Shown here one piece after another: positions 54,327 through 63,060 of a stretch of 64,000 nt of DNA. The notes beneath the pieces are model-generated. The model saw nothing but the letters and a program-made list of their open reading frames with translations. It was not told the DNA's origin and did not search any database. The DNA is taken from positions 1,178,001-1,242,000 of the forward strand of contig JASPKZ010007286.1 of assembly GCA_030220185.1 (NCBI GenBank), written 5' to 3'. Both the position numbers and the translations under genes were made by a program. This DNA comes from Diploptera punctata (lineage: Eukaryota; Arthropoda; Insecta; Blattodea; Blaberidae). Position 1 is the first letter of the stretch; each line of letters opens with the position of its first letter.

Positions 54327-54590
54327 ACAACACTTATTGATATTTACTTCCAGTCCTAATTTCTTAGTGTTACTCAATATTGTGTGCAAGTTGGCTTAGT
54401 ATCTCTTTGCTATCGGCCAATAGTACTACATCATCAGCATAAACTAACACCTTATTAATACCATTGAGTTGTAAGCCTTCCTCATCCTCTAAAGATTTGA
54501 TGGCATGCTCTAGTACAAAATTAAATAGTAGAGGAGATAGTGCATCTCCTTGCTTCAACCCATTAATAATACTTGGAAGACTGGATATGA
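54327..54590 (-). pseudogene. LINE group A RT palm fragment
   Basis: 54558-54370 encodes MKQGDALSPLLFNFVLEHAI, LQLNGINKVLVYADDVVLLA, ILSQLAHNIE, continuing to KLGLEVNIN near 54340. YADD is intact. It supplies the part of group A that lies just upstream of the fragments at 13.5 and 16.3 kb. Confidence 0.87.
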
Positions 54591-54678
54591 GTGAGATATA
54601 AAGAATTTTAATTTAAATCTTGTTATTTCTTGCCAATGCTAATTAAATTTAAGACTTTTTTTCTCTTTTTGTCTTTAG

Positions 54679-55078
54679 GATTGTTGTGTGTGAACGCGTG
54701 CCGTTTCAGCGAATTAGCAACGTAATGGCAACTTTTCAAGATAGACTAAGAATTCCATGGAGAGGAGGTGCTAAACAGATCTCTATAGATTCAGCATTAC
54801 CTATATTTCTTCAGCCTCTTTTAGCTTATATTGCAGCTCAGAGTGTGTGGTGCACAGCTGTAGTTTCTGTCTTTGTGTTGCTTAGTATTATGTATTTATA
54901 TTCTATTTTTGTACGATTTTTGCCAAGGACAAAGTTCTTTTTTGTCTGGACTTTGACATCCACTGTACTTCTGCTTCTTGTATTTGAATTCAATGTAGTA
55001 CCATTTTTGGAGATTATGCCTCATGAAAACTGTGTGCTGATTGCTCTGGTTATTGCTTCCGGAATTTGTTTATATAAG
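54679..55078 (+). CDS. DHHC palmitoyltransferase (ZDHHC23-like), membrane exon
   Basis: Internal exon with acceptor TTTTTGTCTTTAG before 54679 and donor AAG|GTAATT after 55078. The acceptor is in phase 1 and the donor in phase 0. It encodes VVCERVPFQRIS, then FQDRLRIPWRGGAKQ, close to the RLRIPW..GAK motif that I associate with ZDHHC23, then hydrophobic segments: LPIFLQPLLAYIAAQSVW, AVVSVFVLLSIMYLYSIF, FFFVWTLTSTVLLLLVFEF, CVLIALVIASGICLYK. These would be the transmembrane helices ahead of the catalytic loop. An ATG at 54725 exists, but similarity extends upstream of it, so an earlier exon with the true start is expected outside the part I could resolve. The enzyme would S-acylate membrane-associated proteins. 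Confidence 0.85.
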
Positions 55079-55157
55079 GTAATTTCACAGAATTTGGAAA
55101 ATATTGTGTTAAAAATTGAAAAAAATATTTTTAAAACATTAAAACAAAAACACGAAA

Positions 55158-55357
55158 AAACATATTTGAAGAGAAAAATGTTCGCCTAGACTGAGACTCG
55201 AACCCGGGACCTTTGGCTTTCCGTGCCAAATGCTCTACCAACAGAGCTACCGAGGCAAGTTGCGATCTAGATGCAAATTTTTCTCTTTATACGTTCTAAT
55301 TCCCTCGTGCCAAATGCTTTGAAACCGTTGCTTCTATCTTTGCATATGGCGGCCTCT
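55158..55357 (-). mobile_element. SINE S3, continued beyond a mariner insertion
   Basis: Minus strand: GCCTCGGTAGCTCTGTTGG, AGGTCCCGGGTTCGAGTCTC, with 5' flank TTGCTTCTATCTTTGCATAT. The flank resumes at 56643 (TTAAGAAGACATTAATTGG). Intronic in the DHHC gene, antisense to it. Confidence 0.87.
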
Positions 55358-55359
55358 TA

Positions 55360-56640
55360 TGAGGGGTCATACTGAAAGTCGTGAGCAACCCATTGTTAAA
55401 ATTCAGATTTCAACAATGTAACAAAAACAACTGCAGGATCGTAATCTACAGACTTTATACCACAACATTGCCGTTTTGTGGCATCATAGCTTCTATCATG
55501 TGACCACATGCAGTGTTTCCAAAATGGCAGACATCAATGTTTCGTTTCGACAGCGCGCTATCATTGAATTCCTTGTTAAAGAGGAACAATCTGCAGTTGA
55601 TATTCACCAAAGACTTCAATGTGCTTACGGAGATTCCTGCATGGTGCCAGCAGTGTTAGGAGATGGGTGAAACATTTTAAAGATGGGAACACGAGTATCA
55701 AAGATGAGCCTCATAGCAGTCGCCCATGCTCTGCCTCCACGGATTGCAATAAGGAAAGAGTTGATGCGCTCATTAGAGACGACAGGCGTATAACAGTGAA
55801 TGAAATCGCTACGAAACTTGCAGTAGGACACAGTGCAGTGCAAGAAATGATTCACAGCTTAGGTTACCGAAAAGTTAGTGCCCGTTGCATTCCACGTTTA
55901 TTGAGTGAAGACCACAAACTTCAGAGAAGAACCATCACCCATAACCTTCTTCAGAGATTTTGAAATGAAGGTGATGATTTTTTGACGAGTATTGTGACAG
56001 GTGACGAAAGCTGGTTTCATCGCTACGAGCCTGAAACAAAACGCCAGAGTATGGAATAGCACCACTTGAATTCGCCATCAACGAAAAAAGCGAAGACAGT
56101 GCAATCTTTTGGGAAAGTTATGGGCAGTGTCTTCTGGGATGCGCAAGGTTGCATTCTGGTTGAATTTCTTGAACCTGGACAAACCAAATGCTGCCCGCTA
56201 TATCCAGACACTTGTGAAGCTCCATCGTGCATTGCACAACAAACGCCCTGGAAGGAAGATCATTCTGCAACACGATAACGCGCGTCCTCACACTGCTCGT
56301 GCCACTGTGGAGAGTGGGAAACTCTTCCACATCCTCCCTATAGTCCCGATTTGGCACCCTCCGACTACCATATTTTCGGTTCTGTGAAGGAGCAGATGAG
56401 AGGCCAACGCTACGAGACACTGGAGGATATTCGGAAAGCAGTGCGTCAGTGTCTTCGAGCAGCTGGAACGGACTTCTATCATAAGGGAATTTTCAAGCTT
56501 GTAGAACGCTGGACAAAATGTGTGCAAAGAAATGGAGACTATGTTGAAAAGTAGCATTAACATGGTGTACTTGATTTGTCTAAAATAAATATTATGATTG
56601 TTTAAAAAAATGTTGCTCATGACTTTCAGTATGACCCTCG
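55360..56640 (+). mobile_element. mariner element, complete ends, TA TSD
   Basis: A 1.28-kb element between TA (55358-55359) and TA (56641-56642). The ends are ~28-bp inverted repeats: GAGGGGTCATACTGAAAGTC at the left, CGAGGGTCATACTGAAAGTC read inward from the right. The SINE S3 copy at ~44150 shows the uninterrupted target (CTTCTTTATTAAGAAGAC). Size and termini are typical of mariner. It lies in an intron of the DHHC gene. Confidence 0.95.
55524..56554 (+). pseudogene. mariner transposase (DD34D type), inactivated
   Basis: Starts MADINVSFRQRAIIEFLVKE at 55524 and ends NGDYVEK before TAG (56552-56554). N-terminal HTH region: SVRRWVKHFKDGNTSIKDEP, then ERVDALIRDDRRITVNEIAT. Catalytic Asp residues appear in TGDESW (~56000), LQHDNARPHTAR (~56270) and LAPSDYHIFG (~56355). 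Defects: frameshift near 55650, TGA at 55961-55963, TAG at 56057-56059, frameshifts near 56160 and 56340 with loss of residues between the second and third Asp. It cannot make transposase. Confidence 0.93.
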
Positions 56641-56721
56641 TAGTTAAGAAGACATTAATTGGGAATTTAACACTACTTTATAAAGCTAGTAGGGCTTCTA
56701 TTGATGTTTTTATTATTGATT

Positions 56722-56932
56722 TAACACTTCTCACTGAAGGATAAATTATATTTGAAGAGAAAAATTTTCGCCTAGACCGAGACTCGAACCCGGGACCTTT
56801 GGTTCTCCGGGCCAAATGCTCTACCAAAAAAGAATTTTCTCTTCAAATATAATTTATCCTTCAGTGAGAAGTGTTCGAGTCTCGGTCTAAGCGAAAATTT
56901 TTCTCTTCAAATATAATTTATCCTTCAGTTTA
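56722..56932. repeat. SINE S3 fragments in inverted arrangement
   Basis: 56733-56828 is a minus-strand S3 (AGGTCCCGGGTTCGAGTCTC). It stops at CTCTACCAAAA and is followed by two opposite-strand copies of its end (56832-56876 and 56877-56932, each with TTCTCTTCAAATATAATTTA). The first arm AACACTTCTCACTGAAGG (56721-56738) is mirrored at 56860-56876. Confidence 0.8.
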
Positions 56933-57001
56933 TTTATTAAGAAGAACCACATAATTGTACTTGCTAGTGTAATTTTATAATAGTAGTAATGGTATAATGA
57001 G

Positions 57002-57198
57002 CTTGTAGACGATTTCCAGGCTGTTGGCCGTGGTCTTGAGGCTTGTAGTTCCCCAACGTTTCGCCAGAGACTGCGTCCGGCATCCTCAAGGGTTGTCTTG
57101 ATACTGGCAACCCTTGAGGATGCCGGATGCAGTCTCTGGCGAAACGGGAAACTACAAGTCTCAAGACCACGGCCAACAGCCTGGAAATCGTCTACAAG
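57002..57198. repeat. Penelope-type terminal modules head to head (foldback)
   Basis: Arms 57002-57096 and 57109-57198 mirror each other over ~90 bp with a 12-bp spacer. Each arm reads, outward, (T)TGAGGATGCCGGA, a CGAAAC core, CTACAAG, CAAGACCACGGCC and CTGGAAATCGTC. The left arm read on the minus strand keeps TTGAGGA...GGCGAAACGTT, one base off the hammerhead core. Followed by ACTCCGGCCGTGAAAGCCTA (57212-57231). Intronic. Confidence 0.85.
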
Positions 57199-57339
57199 AT
57201 CATCACAGAAACTCCGGCCGTGAAAGCCTAAGTCAAAGTTAATGGTATATTGCTATAACATAAGGATTGTATGGGTTGTGTAATCAGTTTAACACAGTAG
57301 CACGTTTGAGTTGTGAATATGTCAATATTTGTATTTTAG

Positions 57340-57497
57340 GTACGAAATAAAGCTGAACAAAGTCATGTCGTCCATTCTGAACTGATTGAAGAAACTGAAC
57401 TAGTGTGTGCTGTATGCAGGCGAAGAGTTCCACCTCGAACCTTCCATTGTCGCATTTGTCAAGCGTGCATCATAAAGCGCGATCATCACTGTGTCTG
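57340..57497 (+). CDS. DHHC palmitoyltransferase (ZDHHC23-like), catalytic Cys-rich exon
   Basis: Acceptor GTATTTTAG before 57340, donor TG|GTATGC after 57497; enters in phase 0, matching the previous donor, and leaves in phase 2. It encodes 52 codons: VRNKAEQSHVVHSELIEETE, then ELVCAVCRRRVPPRTFHCRI, then CQACIIKRDHHCV and the first two bases of Trp. This is the zinc-binding DHHC Cys-rich domain with C-x2-C, HC-x2-C-x2-C and the catalytic DHHC; the last Cys carries the acyl intermediate. All ligands are present, so the protein is expected to be active. Missing from simple ORF calls because it is short. Confidence 0.93.
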
Positions 57498-57536
57498 GTA
57501 TGCTTAATACTCTCTATATCATTCTATCATTTTCTA

Positions 57537-57964
57537 TCTTAATATATAAAAATTTCGTGTCACGTTGTTTGTCCGCAATGGAATCCTAAACTACTGAACC
57601 AATTTTAATAAAATTTTGCACACTGTGTGCAGTTTGATCCAACTTGAGACGTAGGGTAGTTTATAATTAAGTTTATAGTTGCATTATTTTTTTATTGCAA
57701 ATTATTTGTTTATTATTTAACAAAGAGTTATAATTATATGTGAGTTCCATACGATTCCTACAGATGGCAGTGTAAGGTAATTGGTTTATTTTTACAAATA
57801 TTGATTATTTCATAATTTAAGTGTGTTCAGTGTTTATTTTATTTTCAATATTATTAATTTTGTGTGTAAGTATTAGTTTTAAGTAATCTGGCTGAAAGAC
57901 AGCAACTTAATTAAAATTTTTAACATATACCTTGGCCACAGCAACGCGTGGCCGGGACTTCTAG
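57537..57964 (+). mobile_element. Non-autonomous Helitron-like element
   Basis: The left end begins TC near 57533-57537 (TCTTAATATATAAAAATTTC, GTGTCACGTTGTTTGTCC), a Helitron-like 5' terminus. The right end has hairpin GGCCAC-AGCAAC-GCGTGGCC followed by GGGACTTCTAG and T, matching the hairpin-CTAG rule. No TSD, as expected for Helitron insertion between A and T. About 430 bp, non-coding, 40 bp inside the intron after the DHHC exon. Confidence 0.82.
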
Positions 57965-58079
57965 TATATATATAAAATATAGTCAGTATATGGTAATCTA
58001 GGTATCAAGGCATCTGATTATGGACTCAATAACTTGTAAAGAAATTGAATTGGTTTTTAATCAAAATTAAAGTGGGAGG

Positions 58080-58623
58080 TAACACTATGAGGTTAAATTA
58101 TTTTCAGTCTGATCATCTTACCACCTATGAAAAAATATAGGAAATTCACATATCACCCTTGGGTACACAATAAATTCCAAAAGATATTTGAGAAGTTTAA
58201 TATTAAATTAGCACCGAAAAATAACTACAGTTTAAATAAACTAAAAAAATGAAAAAAAACTGATAAAAATAAAAAATCAGGAATATATCAAATTGAATGC
58301 ACGGGTTGTGAAAATATATATATAGGAAAACCAAAAGGAAACCTAAAAATTAGAACCAAAGAACACATAAGAAATATTAAAAATGGGGAAATAGAAAAAT
58401 CTACAGTTGCCGCTCATGTTTGGTCTGAAAAACATAATATACATTCGGACACTAAATTATTAAAACAGTTAGAAAATACAAAAGAGCTGACTATTTGGCA
58501 AAAAATCTATATTCAGAAGAACAAAAACAGAGCTATGAATATTGAAATACCGATGGAGAAATACCTTGTTTGGAGGTTCTTTGGCCAACCACAGGATGGA
58601 GCGGACATCGACATTTTGACATG
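58080..58623 (+). pseudogene. Penelope-like element, linker and GIY-YIG endonuclease
   Basis: 58110-58250 reads PPMKKYRKFTYHPW and FNIKLAPKNNYSLNKLKK, the linker after the RT. After an A-run frameshift near 58250 the frame continues KSGIYQIECTGCENIYIGKP (GIY 58280-58288, YIG ending 58327), IRTKEHIRNIKNGEIEKSTV, AAHVWSEKHN, ELTIWQKIYIQKNKNRAMNI, VWRFFGQPQDGADI and stops at ~58621. GIY-YIG with an intervening CxxC is the signature of Penelope-like retroelements. It is close in sequence to the 46.4-47.0 kb copy. RT absent. Confidence 0.87.
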
Positions 58624-58726
58624 ACAGAAAAAAATTTTCTCTATACCATTTCATTACAAGAATTAATGAATGATTTATTTTAAAATACCTTTTCGAGATT
58701 CTTGGCCGTGTCTCGTGGTATTGTCT

Positions 58727-58769
58727 TCTTGACGTTTCATCACATCCTGTGGGTGACATCTTCAGGAGA
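58727..58769 (-). ncRNA. Hammerhead-type motif, minus strand
   Basis: Minus strand: CTGAAGA (58765-58759), stem GTCAC/GTGAT with 9-nt loop, GAAAC (58738-58734), GTC (58733-58731). All invariant core bases are present, but stem I next to it is weak. Same arrangement as at 436-478. Confidence 0.6.
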
Positions 58770-58804
58770 TTTTTCTTTTGTAGATTTTCGTAGTAACTGA
58801 TGGG

Positions 58805-58990
58805 AAGGAAGCCTGAATTAGCTCAATGGTTAAGAGCATCAGTACGGAAAGCTGAAGGTTCAGAGTTCGATTCCCGGTTCAGGCATAAATTTTTGTCTTT
58901 ACCATTTGATTGCTATAATTCAGTTGTGCACTTTAATTTACTTATTTCAATCATAGTAACAGCTTTAGCTTCTTATTATTAATTTAATAA
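58805..58990 (+). mobile_element. SINE S6
   Basis: tRNA-like GCCTGAATTAGCTCAATGGT ... GAGTTCGATTCCCGGTTC (58811-58884), then ATAAATTTTTGTCTTTACC and ATTTGATTGC. Related to S3 through the shared TACGGAAAGC anticodon region. A cloverleaf can be drawn; the repeat context argues against a tRNA gene. Confidence 0.8.
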
Positions 58991-59030
58991 ATAATGCTTT
59001 AGCTATGTGGAGTCCCTTCATGTCTTCTTA

Positions 59031-59618
59031 GGGTCGAATTTTTGAATGCATTAGACCGTAAAAGACGTTCTCTGCTGAGAAAGTTTTATCCTAATACGAT
59101 TTTGCTTACTCAGAAATCTATTCATGCGATAATAATTTGTAAGCTACCTGACGAGGTAACTTAAGATCATAGCTTAAGATAGAAACTTATCGTGAGAATC
59201 CCGAAGGGAACCGATGTAGTTTGAAACCTTGCCGCTTTATCCAAGGTGTCGGACCTTGAAGACTTCGATCATGTTTTGGGTATACGCGGAGAATAGGAAT
59301 TTGATAGAGTCTACCAAAGAATTCAACTGGAAGAACAGGAGAATCGGCGTAATATTGCGCAATGAAGACGTCATTGTATACGGTATTATTTACGGGACAC
59401 AAGCATAAATGCGTTCCTCTATAGCAGACGAAAATAATGGAAGTGGTTTTATCGCTGAGAATTCTGGGTAATTTCTTGCCAATATTAGGAAAACGACGAC
59501 TTTCATGCATGACCAGTTTGTGGGTAGCTAATTCGATCTTTGCACATGTTCACGGTGAGTCAGCTCACCAGTGATTGGAAGTAATTTGAGTAGAGACTAA
59601 TGTATTTGCATGCGGCCC
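59031..59618 (-). mobile_element. Harbinger-like MITE, complete, TTA TSD
   Basis: Minus-strand copy of the 40913-41500 family: TTA at 59028-59030 and 59619-59621, ends GGGTCGAATTT and GGGCCGCATGCAAATACATT read inward, shared internal motif GATCGAAGTCTTCAAGGTCC. 588 bp, same length as that copy. Intronic. Confidence 0.9.
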
Positions 59619-59727
59619 TTAATGTAGAAGCCATTCATTATGTACCTTGTGAATGATGATTTATTGCATTTGAATGTGGGACCAAGAGAGTAAGGTAAAG
59701 GAAGGATTTATGCTTGGATGGAAAGGA

Positions 59728-59985
59728 AGCCTGAATTAGCTCAATGGTTAAGAGCATCAGCACAGAAAGCTGAAGGTTCGAGGTTCGATACCCGGTTCAG
59801 GCATAAATTTTTCTCTTTACCATTTGATTATGATAATTAGTTGTTAATTTGTGTGATTTTTCCGTAACTATGATTTTTAGTAAATAATTTCTAATTGGTT
59901 GAGTTAAACATAGAATATGTTCATTTACTAAAAATAATAATTATGGAAAAATCACACAAATTAACAACTAATTACCAGTTATATT
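59728..59985 (+). mobile_element. SINE S6 followed by an inverted-repeat tail
   Basis: Head GCCTGAATTAGCTCAATGGT, B box GAGGTTCGATACCCGG (59728-59802). 59835-59888 (TTAGTTGTTAATTTGTGTGA) is mirrored at 59928-59975, forming a ~50-bp hairpin at the 3' side. Confidence 0.8.
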
Positions 59986-59987
59986 GA

Positions 59988-60105
59988 AAATCTACAAAAC
60001 CAAAATCTCCTGAAAATATCGTGAAGATGTCACCCACAGAAGATGATGAAACGTCGAGAAGACAATACTACAAGACACGGCCAAGAATTCCAAAAAGTTA
60101 ACACG
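59988..60105 (+). repeat. Penelope-type terminal module, + strand
   Basis: GAAGATGTCACCCACAGAAG, ATGATGAAACGTCGAGAAG, ACACGGCCAAGAATTCC match the minus-strand module at 58690-58797. The hammerhead core is damaged (GTGAAGA for CTGAAGA). With its partner it forms an inverted pair around the SINE/MITE block. Confidence 0.75.
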
Positions 60106-60118
60106 GTCGTTAACGAAT

Positions 60119-60217
60119 GCGTCGATTCTTACTTACCTCGTATTTCATGTTTTTCTAACATGGGAACTGCAGTTTTCATGATAAAAAACATTAAATATGA
60201 GGTAAGATTAGAATCGA
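60119..60217. repeat. Short foldback
   Basis: Arms about 60119-60153 and 60185-60217 (GTCGATTCT(T/A)A(C/T)TTACCTC), spacer ~30 bp. Confidence 0.7.
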
Positions 60218-60249
60218 CTCTTTAATTGAAGAACCTCATAATGTTATTT

Positions 60250-60840
60250 CCCATAATTAACTTATGAAATGTTGGTTGGTTGGTATCTAATGTCGAGCAC
60301 TTGATAATGAAATCATTCGCTCTCTTGCACTCCAATATTTAGCAGAAAGGCTTGTCTCTTCTACAAAAGCTGGACAACGGAGATGGTTTCTTTCCATATC
60401 TTCATTTAAATTGCAAAAAGGGCATTTAGGTGAATCTGTTATGCCAATTCTGTGTAGGTGTTTATTCAAGCAGTCATGTCCCGTTAGCAGTCTGAATGTT
60501 GCTACTGCAGATTTTCTTTGTAATGTAGTAATGTCATAAGCTTGTAGATTTTCCCATTCCTTTCCAGATGTTTTGGTGGTGTATTCTTCTCTAAGTTTAT
60601 TGATGTATTTATTTGAGATAATTCTTTTGATAGAGTGAAAGGAAACTGGAGCAGAAGTTAGATTTGAAACAATTTTGCTACCCTTCTTGGCCAGAAAATC
60701 GGCTATTTCATTGCCTGTCACTCCACAATGGGCCGGAATCCATTGAAGTACAACTTTTTTATGTAGATGGGATAACTGTTTTATAATTTTGTGACATTCG
60801 ATAATTTTGATGCTTTTACTTATAAAATGTTAAACGGTGT
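60250..60840 (-). pseudogene. LINE with RNase H domain, 3' part
   Basis: 60721-60287 is open for 144 codons. Upstream (to ~60830) the frame reads IIKQLSHLHKKVVLQWIPAH, then CGVTGNEIADFLAKKGSK, the C-terminal RNase H motif (WIPxHxGVxGNExAD). Then LLTGHDCLNKHLHRIG, SPKCPFCNLNEDMERNHLRC (a C-x2-C-x(n)-H-C zinc knuckle) and the end SSARH. The 3' end has (ACCA)n. An I/Jockey-group type of element, different from groups A and B, antisense in the last intron before the third DHHC exon. 5'-truncated but recently inserted, judging from the open frame. Confidence 0.87.
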
Positions 60841-60908
60841 TATTATATGAAATATTATCTGCTACTACTATTTTTTTGCAGCTGAACAGTTATATTTTAT
60901 GTTTGTAG

Positions 60909-61088
60909 GTTAGATTGTTGCATTGGAGAACATAATCACCAGCTGTTTATCCTTGGTGTGTTTTTGTCTGCTGGTGCTTTGATATATGGTGCCATTTTAA
61001 CATTAACAACTGTATGCCACCCGTCATTCTACTTCATGGAGATGATTTTGTTACCAGATGACTGCAGCGATGTTTATCATGACTTTAT
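60909..61088 (+). CDS. DHHC palmitoyltransferase (ZDHHC23-like), exon after DHHC
   Basis: Acceptor ATGTTTGTAG before 60909; the first G completes the Trp codon left by 57497. Donor TTTAT|GTAAGT after 61088, phase 2. It encodes LDCCIGEHNHQLFILGVFLS, the conserved (N/D)-x-C-(I/V)-G-x2-N-x3-F extension of the DHHC domain, then a transmembrane helix AGALIYGAILTLTTVCHP and the lumenal loop FYFMEMILLPDDCSDVYHDF. The fourth transmembrane helix and the cytosolic tail must lie beyond 61089. I found no exon for them up to 64000, so the final intron is probably longer than 2.9 kb. Confidence 0.92.
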
Positions 61089-61139
61089 GTAAGTTTAAAC
61101 AATTGAACAAATAATAAGACAATATATTTTTTTATTGTA

Positions 61140-61530
61140 GTCCACTGCTGTGGTCTCGGGGTAGCATGCTGCCTTGTCACGCAGCGAGCCCGGGTTTGAT
61201 CCCCGGTCAGGACAGTTTTTCTGGCTGAGGTTTTTATCGGGGTTTTTCCTCACCTGTAAGACAAATGTCAGGAAAACTTTAAGACTCAAACGGTCCCTGA
61301 AATCATATTGCCATTGCAATCATCATCATTTCATATTCATCTTAGGTTAAGCTTAGGATTAGGGACTCTCCTGGCGCACCATTATCATCATCATCCATCA
61401 TATCATCGGGGCAACGTAACCCTGCCTTCCAGGCGCCCCAACCTCAGAAGTGGGTTACAAGTACGCCATGCCAGGAAAGAAACCAGGAATGCCGAAAGAC
61501 AGACCTGGGGCATTTAAAAAAAAATGTATT
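61140..61530 (+). mobile_element. SINE S1 copy g (tail type 2)
   Basis: GTCCACTGCTGTGGTCTCGG, CGGGTTTGATCCCCGGTC, body GTAAGACAAATGTCAGGAAA, type 2 tail with CTCTCCTGGCGCACC, CAACCTCAGAAGTGGGTTAC and CCTGGGGCATTT plus poly-A. Lies 52 bp after the DHHC donor. Confidence 0.88.
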
Positions 61531-61554
61531 GTTAATTTCATTCATCTCAATGAT

Positions 61555-61735
61555 GAATAAGTCATATTTGAAGAGAAAAACAAAATAGTTTGCAACGTAT
61601 ATAAGAGAAAAATTTGCATTTAGATTGTAACTCGCCCTGGTAGCTCAGTCGGTAGAGCATTGACCCGGAAAGCCAAGGGTCCTGGGTTCGAGTCTCAGTC
61701 TGGGCATATAATTTTTCTCTTCAAATATGAATAAG
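61555..61735 (+). mobile_element. SINE S3, + strand
   Basis: AAGAGAAAAATTTGCATTTA leader, tRNA-like GCCCTGGTAGCTCAGTCGGT ... GGGTTCGAGTCTCAGTC (61634-61706), then ATAATTTTTCTCTTCAAATA. The tRNA-like part has the best A and B boxes of the family here. Confidence 0.87.
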
Positions 61736-61800
61736 AAAATATATATAATATTTGAAGGAAGTAACACTATGAGGTTTTTTTCTTTTAATTATTATGACTT

Positions 61801-62066
61801 GTCCACCGCTGTGGTCTCGAGGTAGCATGCTGCCTTGTCACGCAGCAGGCCCAGGTACGGTCCCCGGTCAGGGCAGTTTTTCTGGGTGAGGTTTTTATTG
61901 GGGTTTTTCCTCACCTGTAAGACAAATGTCAGGAAAACATTAAGGCCCAAACGGTCCCCGAAATCATATGGCCATCATCATCATCATCCTTCACCGGTGT
62001 GGGAAGCAACGGGAAGCTACCACACCTACAATTCCCTAGTAAAGCTACAAGCATAGCATGAAAATT
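61801..62066 (+). mobile_element. SINE S1 copy h (tail type 1)
   Basis: GTCCACCGCTGTGGTCTCGA, damaged B box (CAGGTACGGTCCCCGG), CAT repeat, TTCACCGGTGTGGGAAGC, CAAGCATAGCATGAAAAT. The (ATGG)n end is missing. Confidence 0.87.
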
Positions 62067-62247
62067 AATAAATGAGTTGGAGAAAATGTTTTAACATCTC
62101 ACCTCACAAAGTTGCGTATCTTCACGATACCGGTTTCAAAAGTATAGTATTACTTCCACCTTCAGTCAATACACAAAGTGAAAATCTTGAATATAGCTTT
62201 CTTCTTAAAAGGAATAAAACTGTGGGCCCGTGAATAAATAAAAACTC

Positions 62248-62397
62248 ACCTCATAATTGTAGATTTCTTGAAGACTAGTTTCAATACATCTTCATATCAT
62301 TTTCAATTACATCTAACTATTGTTTTTAGATGGAACTGAAAATGATACAATTATATATCAAAACTAATATTCAAGAAATCTACAATTATGAGGTGAA
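62248..62397. repeat. Foldback, ~27-bp arms
   Basis: TCACCTCATAATTGTAGATT (62248-62267 region) is mirrored at 62371-62397 (CAAGAAATCTACAATTATGA). The inner parts also pair weakly (TCATTTTCAATTACATCTAA and GAACTGAAAATGA). Confidence 0.75.
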
Positions 62398-62399
62398 TT

Positions 62400-62756
62400 G
62401 TTAAATGTAACTCAATTTATTAATGGGTAACTAAAATTCACTGTAAGGTTTTTGGAATGTGGAGATTCAGTACTGCATTCATTAATGAATGACCCGAATC
62501 TCCAATGATTCCAATCCAAACTTAACTGAATTTGGTATGTACCTTTGATTCACAGTTCCTAATTTATATGAGTGTGGGCATTAAATGAAAATAGATTACA
62601 TTAATGCTAGAGGCTGTTTCACTAAGAAAGAAGCATGTCCTCAGATGCGCAGAAGACCAGTTTCATCCCCTTGATGCAGGTAGTCTAACGTACAGGCATA
62701 CACATTCAATTCCAAAATAGTGTACTGTCAGTTTAAAAAATATTAGTTTTCGTCAC
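62400..62756. other. No recognised feature
   Basis: Last-intron sequence of the DHHC gene by position; no repeat match seen. Confidence 0.4.
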
Positions 62757-62885
62757 CTTACTTCTAAAACCTCGTAAGATTCTTGATCTACCGTCTGGCC
62801 GTTTTCCCTCTGGTTTTCCTACAAGAAGCTTCCATAGCCTACACCTCTTTCATTCCCTATTTGTGCCACATGTCCTACCTATTTC
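62757..62885 (-). pseudogene. LINE group A fragment
   Basis: Minus strand: VGQVGHVAQIGNER-like, WKLLVGKPEGKRPDGRSRIL. Only ~120 bp. Confidence 0.75.
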
Positions 62886-63060
62886 ATCATTATTTTCGTT
62901 TTTTTTTTTTTTATTTTTATTACATTAGGTTTGGAAATTTACTATAGGCCTAATGGAGTTCTCGTATCCAATATAATTAATGTAAGTGATGAGTTTGATT
63001 TAAAAATAATAATATTAATATTAACATGAATAATATTTGATAAATTATTGGTTTACAATG

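Noticed and set aside
55079..55189. Extension of the DHHC exon through the open frame to 55189
   Set aside because: A good donor (AAG|GTAATT) at 55079, phase-matched to the next exon, and low-complexity Lys/Asn codons afterwards indicate intron.
61634..61706. Best tRNA-like sequence as a functional tRNA
   Set aside because: Same S3 flanks; no fixed anticodon across copies and an anticodon stem mismatch. A SINE head is the simpler reading.
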